Assembly: GCA_014650415.1 (NCBI GenBank) | Contig: BMUX01000013.1 | Span: 62,001-126,000, forward strand | Length of the DNA stretch: 64,000 nt | Direction of reading: 5' to 3' | Source of the DNA: Streptomyces spiroverticillatus | GTDB taxonomy: Bacteria > Actinomycetota > Actinomycetes > Streptomycetales > Streptomycetaceae | Shown here: piece after piece, positions 42,303 to 49,676 of the stretch | Layout of the letters: each line of letters begins with the position of its first letter | Numbering within the stretch: position 1 is the stretch's first letter | Notes under the pieces: model-generated | Told to the model about the DNA's origin: nothing | Seen by the model: the letters and a program-made list of their open reading frames with translations, nothing else | Database searches by the model: none | Made by a program: the position numbers and the translations under genes

Positions 42303-43196
42303 ATGACCTTGGACACGGCCACCGACGCCGCCGCCCTCTTCGAAGAGCACCGCCCCGTCCTGATCGGCGTCGCCTACCGCATGCTCGGTCGCGTCGCCGA
42401 CGCCGAGGACGTCGTGCAGGAGGCGTGGCTGCGCTGGTCGGCGGAGGACCGCGAGGAGGTCCGCACACCGCGGGCCTATCTCGTACGGATCACCACGCGT
42501 CTGGCCATCGACCGCCTGCGGCACGTGCAGTCGCGACGGGAGGCGTACGTCGGCCCCTGGCTGCCGGAGCCGCTCGCCACCGACCTCGACGCGAGCGTCC
42601 CCGACACCGCCGAACGCGCCGTGCTCGCCGAGTCCGTCTCCCTCGCCGTCCTGGTCGTCCTCGAATCTCTCTCGCCGCTGGAACGCGCCGTGTTCGTCCT
42701 GCGCGAGGCCTTCGGATTTCCGTACGGGGAGATCGCCGCCGCACTCGACCGGTCGGACGCGGCGGTGCGCCAGCTCGCGGGGCGCGCCCGCAAGCACGTG
42801 GACGCGCGCAAGCCGCGCTTCGACGTGGACCCGGCCGAGCGGCAGGAGCTCACCGAGCGGTTCCTCGCCGCCGCGGCCGGGGGCGACCTCGGCGACCTGC
42901 TCGCGCTGCTGGCCCCCGAGGTGCGCCTCGTCGGCGACGGCGGCGGCAAGGTGCGGCTCTCGCTGCGGGTCGTGGAGAGCGCGGACAAGGTGGCGCGCTT
43001 CCTGGCGGGCATCGCCAAGAAGGCGGCCCCCGGCACCGAGATCCGCTTCGCCGAACTCAACGGTGGGCCCGCGCTGGTGTCGTCGGTGGACGGAGTGGTG
43101 GACGCCGTCTTCCAGTTGGACGTCGCCGACGGGCTCATTCAGACCGTCTACATCATGCGCAATCCCGACAAACTCTCCGCACTCCTGCCGGAATAG
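42303..43196 (+). CDS. sigJ: ECF41-family sigma factor with SnoaL-like tail (SigJ-like)
   Basis: The 297-aa protein is an extracytoplasmic-function sigma factor. Region 2 (about 15-80) is followed by the ECF41 linker motif WLPEPL (about 86-91), region 4 (about 120-170; LSPLERAVFVLREAFGFPYGEIAAAL) and a C-terminal SnoaL/NTF2-like domain carrying the diagnostic DGGGK (212-216) and NPDKL near the end. In ECF41 factors this tail acts as a built-in control domain and no separate anti-sigma is needed. The start is ATG 42303 or GTG 42285; neither has an ideally spaced ribosome-binding site. The divergent hydrolase and the gene itself are the most likely targets. Confidence 0.85.
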   Translation: MTLDTATDAAALFEEHRPVLIGVAYRMLGRVADAEDVVQEAWLRWSAEDREEVRTPRAYLVRITTRLAIDRLRHVQSRREAYVGPWLPEPLATDLDASVPDTAERAVLAESVSLAVLVVLESLSPLERAVFVLREAFGFPYGEIAAALDRSDAAVRQLAGRARKHVDARKPRFDVDPAERQELTERFLAAAAGGDLGDLLALLAPEVRLVGDGGGKVRLSLRVVESADKVARFLAGIAKKAAPGTEIRFAELNGGPALVSSVDGVVDAVFQLDVADGLIQTVYIMRNPDKLSALLPE

Positions 43197-43333
43197 TCTC
43201 TTCCGGATTTCCCGTGCGTCTCTCTGCCCCGTATCCGTCCCTCGGATGCGGGGCAGTTTGCGGCTTCGTGAACGGTCCGTGGCCTACGCGCAATTCGCTC
43301 CCGGGCTTCCATAACCTCCGTAAAGGAAAGCGG

Positions 43334-43350
43334 ATTGGTCTTGACCAAGT
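43334..43350. promoter_or_regulatory. DasR-like operator (dre-like site)
   Basis: ATTGGTCTTGACCAAGT contains the imperfect palindrome TTGGTC-TT-GACCAA and matches 12 of 16 positions of the dre consensus ACTGGTCTAGACCACT that I recall for the GlcNAc regulator DasR. It overlaps the -35 of the promoter at 43341-43369. Confidence 0.55.
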
Positions 43351-43369
43351 AGGGGGGCGGACCTATGGT
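43341..43369 (+). promoter_or_regulatory. Promoter of the GntR/UTRA gene
   Basis: TTGACC (43341-43346) and TATGGT (43364-43369) have an ideal 17-bp spacing. The -35 lies inside the dre-like operator. A leader of about 100 nt follows to the GTG at 43473. Confidence 0.6.
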
Positions 43370-43472
43370 CGCAGAGTTAGTGCAAGGACCTTTAATAAAC
43401 AAGGGCGCGGAACGGCGTCTTGGCGGACGTCTCGGAATGCCGCGGGGGACGCGGCGATTGCGGAGGATCAGG

Positions 43473-44240
43473 GTGGGGACCACGCAGCTCGAAACGGTGC
43501 CGGAGCCGAAGTACTGGCACCTCAAGACCGTGCTCAGCGAGGCACTCGACTCCGACTTCTCGGTCGGCGAGATCCTTCCCAACGAGCGCGAGCTCGCGGC
43601 CCGCTTCGGGGTCGCCCGGGCCACGCTCCGCCAGGCCCTCGAACAGCTGGAGCTGGAGGGCCGCCTCCAGCGCCGCCGGGGTGTGGGCACCACGGTCGCG
43701 CCGCCGCGCATGGGTGTCGACGTCTCGACCTCGCAGCACTCCTGGCCGGGTGCGGCCGACGACGCCTGGGTGCCGGTCGGCTCCGCGCTCGCCGCACCGC
43801 CGGCGGCCGTCAGCCGCATGCTCGGGACGCCCCTCGGGGACGAGCTGCACGTGGTGCGGCGCACGCGCATGACGCACGGGCAGCCGGTCGCGGCCGAACT
43901 GCTCTACGTGCCTGCGGCGTCGGTGCCCGAACTGCCCGCCGTGGAGACCCCGTCGGGGCAGGTCCGCGCCCGTACGGTGCTGCGTGAACTCCAGCGGCTC
44001 GGGCTGGAGGGCCAGGACCGGGCCGTCGAACTGGGCTCCGCGCGTGCCGACGACGCCAAGGAACTGGACCGGCTGCCAGGTGCGCCTGTCCTGGTCGTGA
44101 CGACCCGCTACTTCGCGGAGGGCCGCACGGCGGCCGTCTCCGTCGCCACCTACCGCGCCGACACGTGCCGTCTGACCTTCGGCGACTCCGGTGACCTCGA
44201 AATAAGCCACCACGACGCTCCGGCGGCCCACGCGTCCTGA
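43473..44240 (+). CDS. GntR-family (HutC/UTRA) regulator, DasR-like
   Basis: The 255-aa protein has a GntR winged helix at the N-terminus (residues 10-80; PKYWHLKTVLSEALDSDFSVGEILPNERELAARFGVARATLRQALEQLELEGRLQRRRGVGT) and a UTRA effector domain (about 90-245). The layout and the start PKYWHLK resemble DasR and its relatives, which sense phosphorylated amino sugars. It is downstream of a dre-like operator and may be autoregulated or controlled by DasR. GTG 43473 is supported by GGAGG 6 nt upstream, trimming 36 codons from the longest reading. Confidence 0.8.
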   Translation: MGTTQLETVPEPKYWHLKTVLSEALDSDFSVGEILPNERELAARFGVARATLRQALEQLELEGRLQRRRGVGTTVAPPRMGVDVSTSQHSWPGAADDAWVPVGSALAAPPAAVSRMLGTPLGDELHVVRRTRMTHGQPVAAELLYVPAASVPELPAVETPSGQVRARTVLRELQRLGLEGQDRAVELGSARADDAKELDRLPGAPVLVVTTRYFAEGRTAAVSVATYRADTCRLTFGDSGDLEISHHDAPAAHAS

Positions 44241-44255
44241 CCGGAGGGCGATCCG

Positions 44256-44371
44256 TAGCCCCCTTGGACGGCGCCCTTCCGCTTAGCCCCCTTGGGCGGC
44301 GCCCCTTCCGCCTAGCCCCCTTGGGCGGCGGGGCCGCCCCCCGGGGGCGGGACGGGCGGGCAAGGGGGCGG
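44256..44371. repeat. GC-rich dispersed repeat (family 2), copy 2 with two truncated units
   Basis: Three units beginning TAGCCCCCTTGG start at 44256, 44284 and 44313. The first two are truncated to about 28 bp, and the last (44313-44371) is almost identical to 26244-26302. The array lies between the convergent GntR and ROK genes and contains a GC-rich hairpin, so it may end both transcripts. Confidence 0.75.
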
Positions 44372-44463
44372 TACGCCCGATCCGGGCCCGCCCCGGTCCC
44401 GGCCCCTGCCCGCACCCTCGAGACCGGCCCACCCTCACCCCGTACCGCCCGCGCCCCGAGCGC

Positions 44464-45630
44464 TCAGCGGCGGGCCGTCACCGTCGTCTCCACCGCGAAG
44501 AGCTGCTCCTCCACGTGGTCGAGGGCGAGACGGAGCGCGCCCGTCGCCACCGAGGCCTCGCCCAGGAGGGAAAGCGCCACCCTCGGAGGCCGCAGGCAGA
44601 AGCGTTCCAGCTCGGTGCGCAGGGGATCCAGGACCCCGTCCAGGCCCGCTGCCCACCCGCCGACCACCACCAGCTCCGGGTCCAGCGCCAGCACGAGCGC
44701 CGCCACGTCGTGGACGAGCCGCTGGAGGAAGCGGTCCATCGCCGCCCGCGCCCGTTCGTCCCCCCGCTTGGCCTGCGCGAAGACCGCCGCCACCGCCTGC
44801 TCGTCCAGGGGGTGCAGGGGTTCGTCCGTGGTGGAGAGCAGGCTCTCGGGCCGGTCCTCCTGGCCCAGCAGATGCAGCGCGCCGATCTCACCGGCCGCCC
44901 CGCCGAAGCCCCGGTGCAGCCGGCCGCCGATCAGCGAACCGGCCCCCGGGCTCAGCCCGGCCAGCACGAAGACCATGTCGTCGGTGTCCTGTCCGACGCC
45001 CTTCCAGTGCTCGGCCACGGCCGCGGTGTTCGCGTCGTTCTCGACGAGGACGGGACAGCGGAAGGAGCGGCGCAGACGTTCGCCGAGGGGGAGTCCGGTC
45101 CAGCCGGGCAGCGCCGTGCCGAGGCGCACCGTCCCGTCGGCCTCCACGATGCCGGGGCTGCCGACGCCCACCGCCCGCAGCGAGCTGCGCGCGACACCGG
45201 CCCGGCGCAGTACGTCGGCCACCACGACCCGTACCCGCTCCAGCCGGTCGTCCGCGCTCGCCGACTCGTCCACCTCGCGCGAGCCCGCACCGACGATCCG
45301 CCCGTCGAGCCCGGAGATCAGCGCCGAGATCCGGTGCGGCCCGATCTCGATGCCCAGCAGATGCCCCGCCTCGGCCCGGAACCGGAACCGCCGCGCGGGC
45401 CGCCCCTGCCGCTTGGCCCCGCCCTCCTCGGCCTCCGCCTCGACGACCAGCCCGGTCTCCATGAGCCCCTCGACGACGCCCTCGACGGTCGGCCGGGAAA
45501 GGCCGGTGACGCGGGTCAGGTCGGTGAGGGTGGGGGAGTCGGCGGCGTCCGCGCCGCGCAGCGCGTGCAGTACCACCGCGGAGTTGATCCGCCGCAGCAG
45601 AGAGGGGTCCCCGCCGGTCAGCCGCCCCAA
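44464..45630 (-). CDS. ROK-family transcriptional regulator
   Basis: The 388-aa protein has an N-terminal winged helix (about residues 10-70; LLRRINSAVVLHALRG...TLTDLTRVTGLSRPTVEGVVEGLMETGLVV) and a ROK sugar-kinase-like domain (about 85-380; LLGIEIGPHRISALI, VGSPGI, LVENDANTAAVAEH, AAGEIGALHLLG). The zinc motif CxCGxxGC of ROK kinases is missing, so it is most likely a regulator, not a kinase. ROK regulators in Streptomyces act in carbon control (for example Rok7B7). TTG 45630 is preferred because GGGAGGA lies 4 nt upstream; GTG 45687 is an alternative. It is convergent with the GntR gene. Confidence 0.75.
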   Translation of the reverse strand: MGRLTGGDPSLLRRINSAVVLHALRGADAADSPTLTDLTRVTGLSRPTVEGVVEGLMETGLVVEAEAEEGGAKRQGRPARRFRFRAEAGHLLGIEIGPHRISALISGLDGRIVGAGSREVDESASADDRLERVRVVVADVLRRAGVARSSLRAVGVGSPGIVEADGTVRLGTALPGWTGLPLGERLRRSFRCPVLVENDANTAAVAEHWKGVGQDTDDMVFVLAGLSPGAGSLIGGRLHRGFGGAAGEIGALHLLGQEDRPESLLSTTDEPLHPLDEQAVAAVFAQAKRGDERARAAMDRFLQRLVHDVAALVLALDPELVVVGGWAAGLDGVLDPLRTELERFCLRPPRVALSLLGEASVATGALRLALDHVEEQLFAVETTVTARR

Positions 45631-45723
45631 CGTGTCCTCCCGGCTCGTACGTGTGTCTGGCTGCTGGATCGTATCCGCTGGCCACACGCGGTGCGAGCCG
45701 CGTCGTACAAAGCGGAACCGGAT

Positions 45724-45751
45724 CGTTGCAGGGCGCTACGTGCCTGCAACG
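45724..45751 (-). terminator. Hairpin at the 3' end of mug
   Basis: CGTTGCAGG and CCTGCAACG form a 9-bp stem with a 10-nt loop that overlaps the mug stop codon (45736). It could end transcription of purB-mug upstream of the ROK gene. Confidence 0.45.
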
Positions 45752-46284
45752 TCTGCGGAGGCCTCGCGCAGCCTCCCGTACTCCTCGGCCATCGCGTCCA
45801 GGCTCCAGTGCGCGTTGAGCCCGCTGGGGTTGGGCAGTGCCCAGACCCGCGCCCCGCCGATCGTCCGCTCCTGCGGCCCGATCCGCGCCTTCTTCTCGCC
45901 GAACGCCGTGCGGTACGCGGTCACCCCGACCACCGCCAGCCACTGCGGCCCCAGCCGCTCCACCTTCGCGGTGAGCAGCCGCCCGCCCTCGACGTACTCC
46001 TCGGCGCTCAGCTCGTCCGCCCGGGCGCTGGCCCGCGCGACGACGTTGGTGATGCCGAGACCGTACGAGAGGAGCTCCTCCTGTTCGCAGGGCTGCAACT
46101 GGCGCGGGGTGAAGCCCGACCGGTGCAGCACGGGCCAGAACCGGTTGCCGGGGCGGGCGAAGTGGTACCCGGTGGCCGCCGACATCAGCCCGGGGTTGAT
46201 GCCGCAGAACAGCACACGCAGACCGCCCGCGACCACGTCGGGGATGACGCGGTCGCGGGCGGCCTGAAGCTCCTCAGGAGTCAC
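45736..46284 (-). CDS. mug: G/U mismatch-specific DNA glycosylase (Mug/TDG family)
   Basis: The 182-aa protein is a Mug-type DNA glycosylase of the uracil-DNA-glycosylase superfamily. The first motif is LFCGINPGLMSAATGYHFARPGNRFWPVLHRSGF (split, about residues 26-59), with NPG at the active site. The second is WALPNPSGLNAHWS, the intercalation loop. It removes uracil or thymine opposite guanine. The GTG start at 46284 lies 7 nt after the purB stop, so it is cotranscribed with purB. No better start with a ribosome-binding site is visible, so coupling to purB translation is likely. Confidence 0.85.
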   Translation of the reverse strand: MTPEELQAARDRVIPDVVAGGLRVLFCGINPGLMSAATGYHFARPGNRFWPVLHRSGFTPRQLQPCEQEELLSYGLGITNVVARASARADELSAEEYVEGGRLLTAKVERLGPQWLAVVGVTAYRTAFGEKKARIGPQERTIGGARVWALPNPSGLNAHWSLDAMAEEYGRLREASADVAGT

Positions 46285-46291
46285 GTGGTGA

Positions 46292-47725
46292 TCAGAGGAT
46301 CGAGCCGGGGGCGTAGCCGGCCGCCTCGGGGTGCTGCTTGGCGATCTCCTCGATGCGCGCGACCAGCACGCCCACCTGCTGGCCCGCCGCACCGGTGAAG
46401 GACAGCTTGTCCGCCATCAGCTCGTCCAGCTGCGCGCGGTCCAGCGGCATCCGGTCGTCTGCGGCCAGCTTGTCCAGCAGCTCGTTGCGCTCGGCGCCCT
46501 GCTCGCGCATGGCGAGCGCGGAGGCCACCGCGTGCTCCTTGATGACCTCGTGCGCGGCCTCCCGGCCGACCCCGGCCCGTACGGCGGCCATCAGGACCTT
46601 CGTCGTGGCGAGGAAGGGGAGGTAGCGGTCCAGCTCGCGGGCGACGACGGCCGGGAAGGCACCGAACTCGTCCAGGACGGTCAGGAAGGTCTCCAGGAGC
46701 CCGTCGAATGCGAAGAACGCGTCCGGCAGCGCCACCCGGCGGACCACGGAGCAGGACACGTCGCCCTCGTTCCACTGGTCGCCCGCCAGCTCGCCGGTCA
46801 TCGACGCGTAGCCGCGCAGGATGACCATCAGGCCGTTGACGCGCTCGCAGGAGCGGGTGTTCATCTTGTGCGGCATCGCGGAGGAGCCGACCTGGCCGGG
46901 CTTGAAGCCCTCGGTGACCAGCTCGTGGCCCGCCATCAGGCGGATCGTCTTGGCGACGGAGGAGGGCGCGCCGGCGAGCTGCACCAGCGCGGTCACCACC
47001 TCGTAGTCCAGCGAGCGCGGGTAGACCTGGCCGACCGAGGTGAAGGCGTGCGCGAAGCCGAGGTGGCCCGCGATGCGCTGCTCCAGCTCCGCCAGCTTCT
47101 CGGCGTCGCCGCCGAGCAGGTCGAGCATGTCCTGGGCGGTGCCGACGGGGCCCTTGATGCCGCGCAGCGGGTAGCGGCCCAGCAGCTCCTCAAGACGCCC
47201 GTACGCGACGAGCAGTTCGTCGGCGGCGGTCGCGAAGCGCTTGCCGAGGGTGGTGGCCTGGGCGGCGACGTTGTGCGAGCGACCGGCCATGACCAGCTCG
47301 GCGTAGTCCGCCGACAGCTTGCCGAGGCGGGCGAGGACGGCGACCGTGCGGTCCCGCATCAGTTCGAGCGAGAGCCGGATCTGGAGCTGCTCGACGTTCT
47401 CGGTGAGGTCGCGGGACGTCATGCCCTTGTGGACCTGCTCGTGCCCGGCGAGGGCGTTGAACTCCTCGATCCGCGCCTTCACGTCGTGGCGCGTGACCTT
47501 CTCGCGCTCGGCGATGGAGGCCAGGTCGACCTGGTCGAGCACGCGCTCGTAGTCGGCGAGCGCCGCGTCCGGAACCTCGATCCCGAGGTCCTTCTGCGCA
47601 CGCAGCACGGCCAGCCACAGCTGGCGCTCCAGCTTGACCTTCTGCTCGGGGGACCACAGGACGGCGAGCTCCGCGGAGGCGTAGCGGCCGGCCAGGACAT
47701 TGGGAATGCGGGGCTTGGCAGTCAC
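46292..47725 (-). CDS. purB: Adenylosuccinate lyase
   Basis: The 477-aa enzyme is PurB, which acts twice in purine synthesis (SAICAR to AICAR plus fumarate, and adenylosuccinate to AMP plus fumarate). The fumarase/aspartase superfamily signature GSSAMPHKMNTRSCERV is present, as are TSRDLTEN and GRSHNVAAQATTLGKR. The typical actinobacterial length of about 475 aa is matched. The GTG start at 47725 lies 8 nt after a TAGAAT -10 box with no ribosome-binding site, so the message is probably leaderless. The mug gene follows 7 bp downstream. Confidence 0.92.
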   Translation of the reverse strand: MTAKPRIPNVLAGRYASAELAVLWSPEQKVKLERQLWLAVLRAQKDLGIEVPDAALADYERVLDQVDLASIAEREKVTRHDVKARIEEFNALAGHEQVHKGMTSRDLTENVEQLQIRLSLELMRDRTVAVLARLGKLSADYAELVMAGRSHNVAAQATTLGKRFATAADELLVAYGRLEELLGRYPLRGIKGPVGTAQDMLDLLGGDAEKLAELEQRIAGHLGFAHAFTSVGQVYPRSLDYEVVTALVQLAGAPSSVAKTIRLMAGHELVTEGFKPGQVGSSAMPHKMNTRSCERVNGLMVILRGYASMTGELAGDQWNEGDVSCSVVRRVALPDAFFAFDGLLETFLTVLDEFGAFPAVVARELDRYLPFLATTKVLMAAVRAGVGREAAHEVIKEHAVASALAMREQGAERNELLDKLAADDRMPLDRAQLDELMADKLSFTGAAGQQVGVLVARIEEIAKQHPEAAGYAPGSIL

Positions 47726-47733
47726 GTAAACAG

Positions 47734-47739
47734 ATTCTA
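47734..47739 (-). promoter_or_regulatory. -10 box TAGAAT of the purB leaderless transcript
   Basis: On the minus strand TAGAAT ends 8 nt before the GTG at 47725. Confidence 0.55.
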
Positions 47740-47784
47740 CTGGCGGTTTGTGCAGGCCAGAGCCGCGGGGCGGTTCGTACGTTG

Positions 47785-48564
47785 CTACGAGAGGCGCTGG
47801 TCGTACGGGAGCAGCTCCGGGCGCTTCGCCGGGCGGCCGTCCCCCGACGAGCGCCCCGTGATCCGGCGGCCGATCCACGGCACCAGGTGCTCGCGCGCGA
47901 ACCGCACGTCGCTCACCCGGCGTGCGGCCCACTTCGGCGGCACGGCGGCGGGCAGCGGGGCCAGCCAGTCGTCCTCGGCCTCCTGTCCGAGGGCCTGCCA
48001 GACCGCCTCGGCCACCCGGCGGTGCCCCTCGGCGGTGAGGTGCAGGCGGTCCACGTCCCACATCCGCTGGTCACCGAGCACGGCAGCCCCGTACAGGTCG
48101 ACGACCACCGCGTCGTGCCGGGCGGCCAGCTCCTCGACGACGGCGAACAGCTCCTCGACCCTCGGGCGGAACCGCTCGAAGACCGGACCGTGGCGGCCCG
48201 GGCTGCGCATCAGCACGAGCTGCTTGCAGGACGGGGCCAGCGTCTCGACGGCCTCGGTGAGCTTGGCGCGGACGCGGCCCATGTCGACCTTGGGGCGCAG
48301 GGTGTCGTTGAGGCCGCCCACCAGCGTCACCACGTCCGCCTTCATCGCGGCGGCGAGCGGCGCCTGTTCGTCGGCGATCTGGCCGATCAGCTTGCCGCGC
48401 ACGGCGAGGTTCGCGTACCGGAAGCCGGGTGTGCGCGCGGCCATCCGGGCGGCGAGCAGATCGGCCCAGCCGCGGTAGGAACCGTCGGGCAGGAGGTCGG
48501 ACATTCCCTCGGTGAAGGAGTCGCCGACCGCGACAAGACTGGTGTAGGTGGCATTCATCTCCAT
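47785..48564 (-). CDS. SGNH/GDSL hydrolase
   Basis: The 259-aa protein is a cytoplasmic SGNH hydrolase. Block I is VAVGDSFTEGMSD with Ser16, block III TLVGGLNDTLR with the oxyanion Asn, and block V DVDRLHLTAEGHRRVAEAVW with the Asp/His pair. A C-terminal stretch of about 50 residues (KWAARRVSDVRFAREHLVPWIGRRITGRSSGDG) is basic and Arg-rich. It would hydrolyse an ester; the substrate is unknown. The start (ATG 48564, or 48554) is 9 nt after a TACGAT -10, so it is probably leaderless. Confidence 0.85.
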   Translation of the reverse strand: MEMNATYTSLVAVGDSFTEGMSDLLPDGSYRGWADLLAARMAARTPGFRYANLAVRGKLIGQIADEQAPLAAAMKADVVTLVGGLNDTLRPKVDMGRVRAKLTEAVETLAPSCKQLVLMRSPGRHGPVFERFRPRVEELFAVVEELAARHDAVVVDLYGAAVLGDQRMWDVDRLHLTAEGHRRVAEAVWQALGQEAEDDWLAPLPAAVPPKWAARRVSDVRFAREHLVPWIGRRITGRSSGDGRPAKRPELLPYDQRLS

Positions 48565-48573
48565 GGCGGAGCG

Positions 48574-48579
48574 ATCGTA
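48574..48579 (-). promoter_or_regulatory. -10 box TACGAT upstream of the GDSL hydrolase
   Basis: On the minus strand TACGAT ends 9 nt before the ATG at 48564, and no ribosome-binding site is present. Confidence 0.4.
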
Positions 48580-48617
48580 CCCAATCACTTGCGGGCGCGT
48601 GCGGTCGGGAAACGACA

Positions 48618-48650
48618 ATGCCCGACCCCTCCTGTCGAGGGATCGGGCAT
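48618..48650 (-). terminator. Hairpin terminator after the CNNM/CBS operon
   Basis: ATGCCCGA-C-CCCTC and GAGGG-A-TCGGGCAT pair with one mismatch around a CTGTC loop, just past the stop of the second transporter gene on the minus strand. Confidence 0.75.
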
Positions 48651-48656
48651 CGTGCG

Positions 48657-49676
48657 TCAGGCCTGCTGCGGCGGCCCCACCAGCTCCCGCAGCACGTCCT
48701 CCATGGTGACCAGACCGGCCGGGCGGCCGTCCTCGTCCGCCACGGCGGCCAGGTGCGTACGGCTGCGGCGCATGGCCGTCAGTACGTCGTCCAGCGGGGT
48801 CTCCGCCCGTACCCGCGCGATCGGCCGCATCGCCGAGACCGGGAACGGCAGGTCGCGCGGCATCGCGTCCAGGGCGTCCTTCACATGCAGGTAGCCGAGG
48901 ATGCGCCGGGTCGAGTCGAGGACCGGGAAGCGGGAGAATCCGGACTCGGCCGAGAGCCGCTCCAGCTCCTCCGGCGTCGTCCCGACCTGCGCGTACACCA
49001 CGCGCTCGACCGGCATCACGACGTCCCGCACCGGGCGCCGGCCCAGCTCCAGGGCGTCCCGCAGCCGGTCCGCGGCCCGGTCGTCCAGCAGACCCGCGTC
49101 CTCGGTGTCCTTCACCAGCCGGGCCAGCTCGTCGTCCGAGAACGTCGCCGACACCTCGTCCTTCGCCTCCACCTTCAGCAGCTTCAGCAGCAGGTTGGCG
49201 AAGGAGTTGATCGCGAAGATCACCGGCCGCAGCGCCCGCGCGACGGCGACCAGCGGAGGGCCGAGGACCAGCGCGGTCTTCGTCGGCTCGGCCAGCGCGA
49301 TGTTCTTCGGCACCATCTCGCCGAGCAGCATGTGCAGATACGTCGCCAGCGCCAGCGCGATCACGAAGGAGATCGGGTGGGTCAGCGCGTCCGGCACGCC
49401 CACCGCGTGGAACATCGGCTCCAGCAGGTGCGCGATGGCGGGCTCGGCGACGATGCCGAGCACCAGGGTGCACAGCGTGATGCCGAGCTGGGCGGCGGCC
49501 AGCAGCGCCGAGACGTGCTCCAGGCCCCAGATGACGCTGCGCGCCCTGCGGTTCCCGGCCTCGGCCTGCGGCTCGATCTGCGAACGCCGTACCGAGATCA
49601 GCGCGAATTCCGCGCCGACGAAGAAGGCGTTGACGACCAGCGTGAGCAGGCCGATGAGGAGCTGTATCGCGATCAT
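48657..49676 (-). CDS. CNNM/CBS membrane transporter (2)
   Basis: The 339-aa protein has an N-terminal CNNM (DUF21) membrane domain (about residues 1-150; hydrophobic segments including LLIGLLTLVVNAFFVGAEFALISVRR) and a CBS pair (about 195-330; MPVERVVYAQVGTTPEELERLSAESGFSRFPV, TPLDDVLTAMRRSRTHLAAVADEDG). The CorC/HlyC C-terminal domain is absent, unlike its upstream partner. Members are linked to Mg2+/Co2+ transport. Its ATG overlaps the stop of the upstream gene by 4 bp, so the two may form a heteromer. Confidence 0.85.
   Translation of the reverse strand: MIAIQLLIGLLTLVVNAFFVGAEFALISVRRSQIEPQAEAGNRRARSVIWGLEHVSALLAAAQLGITLCTLVLGIVAEPAIAHLLEPMFHAVGVPDALTHPISFVIALALATYLHMLLGEMVPKNIALAEPTKTALVLGPPLVAVARALRPVIFAINSFANLLLKLLKVEAKDEVSATFSDDELARLVKDTEDAGLLDDRAADRLRDALELGRRPVRDVVMPVERVVYAQVGTTPEELERLSAESGFSRFPVLDSTRRILGYLHVKDALDAMPRDLPFPVSAMRPIARVRAETPLDDVLTAMRRSRTHLAAVADEDGRPAGLVTMEDVLRELVGPPQQA

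Noticed and set aside
44464..45687. Longer start (GTG 45687) and sugar-kinase activity for the ROK protein
   Set aside because: No ribosome-binding site precedes 45687, whereas TTG 45630 has one. The zinc motif of ROK kinases is absent.
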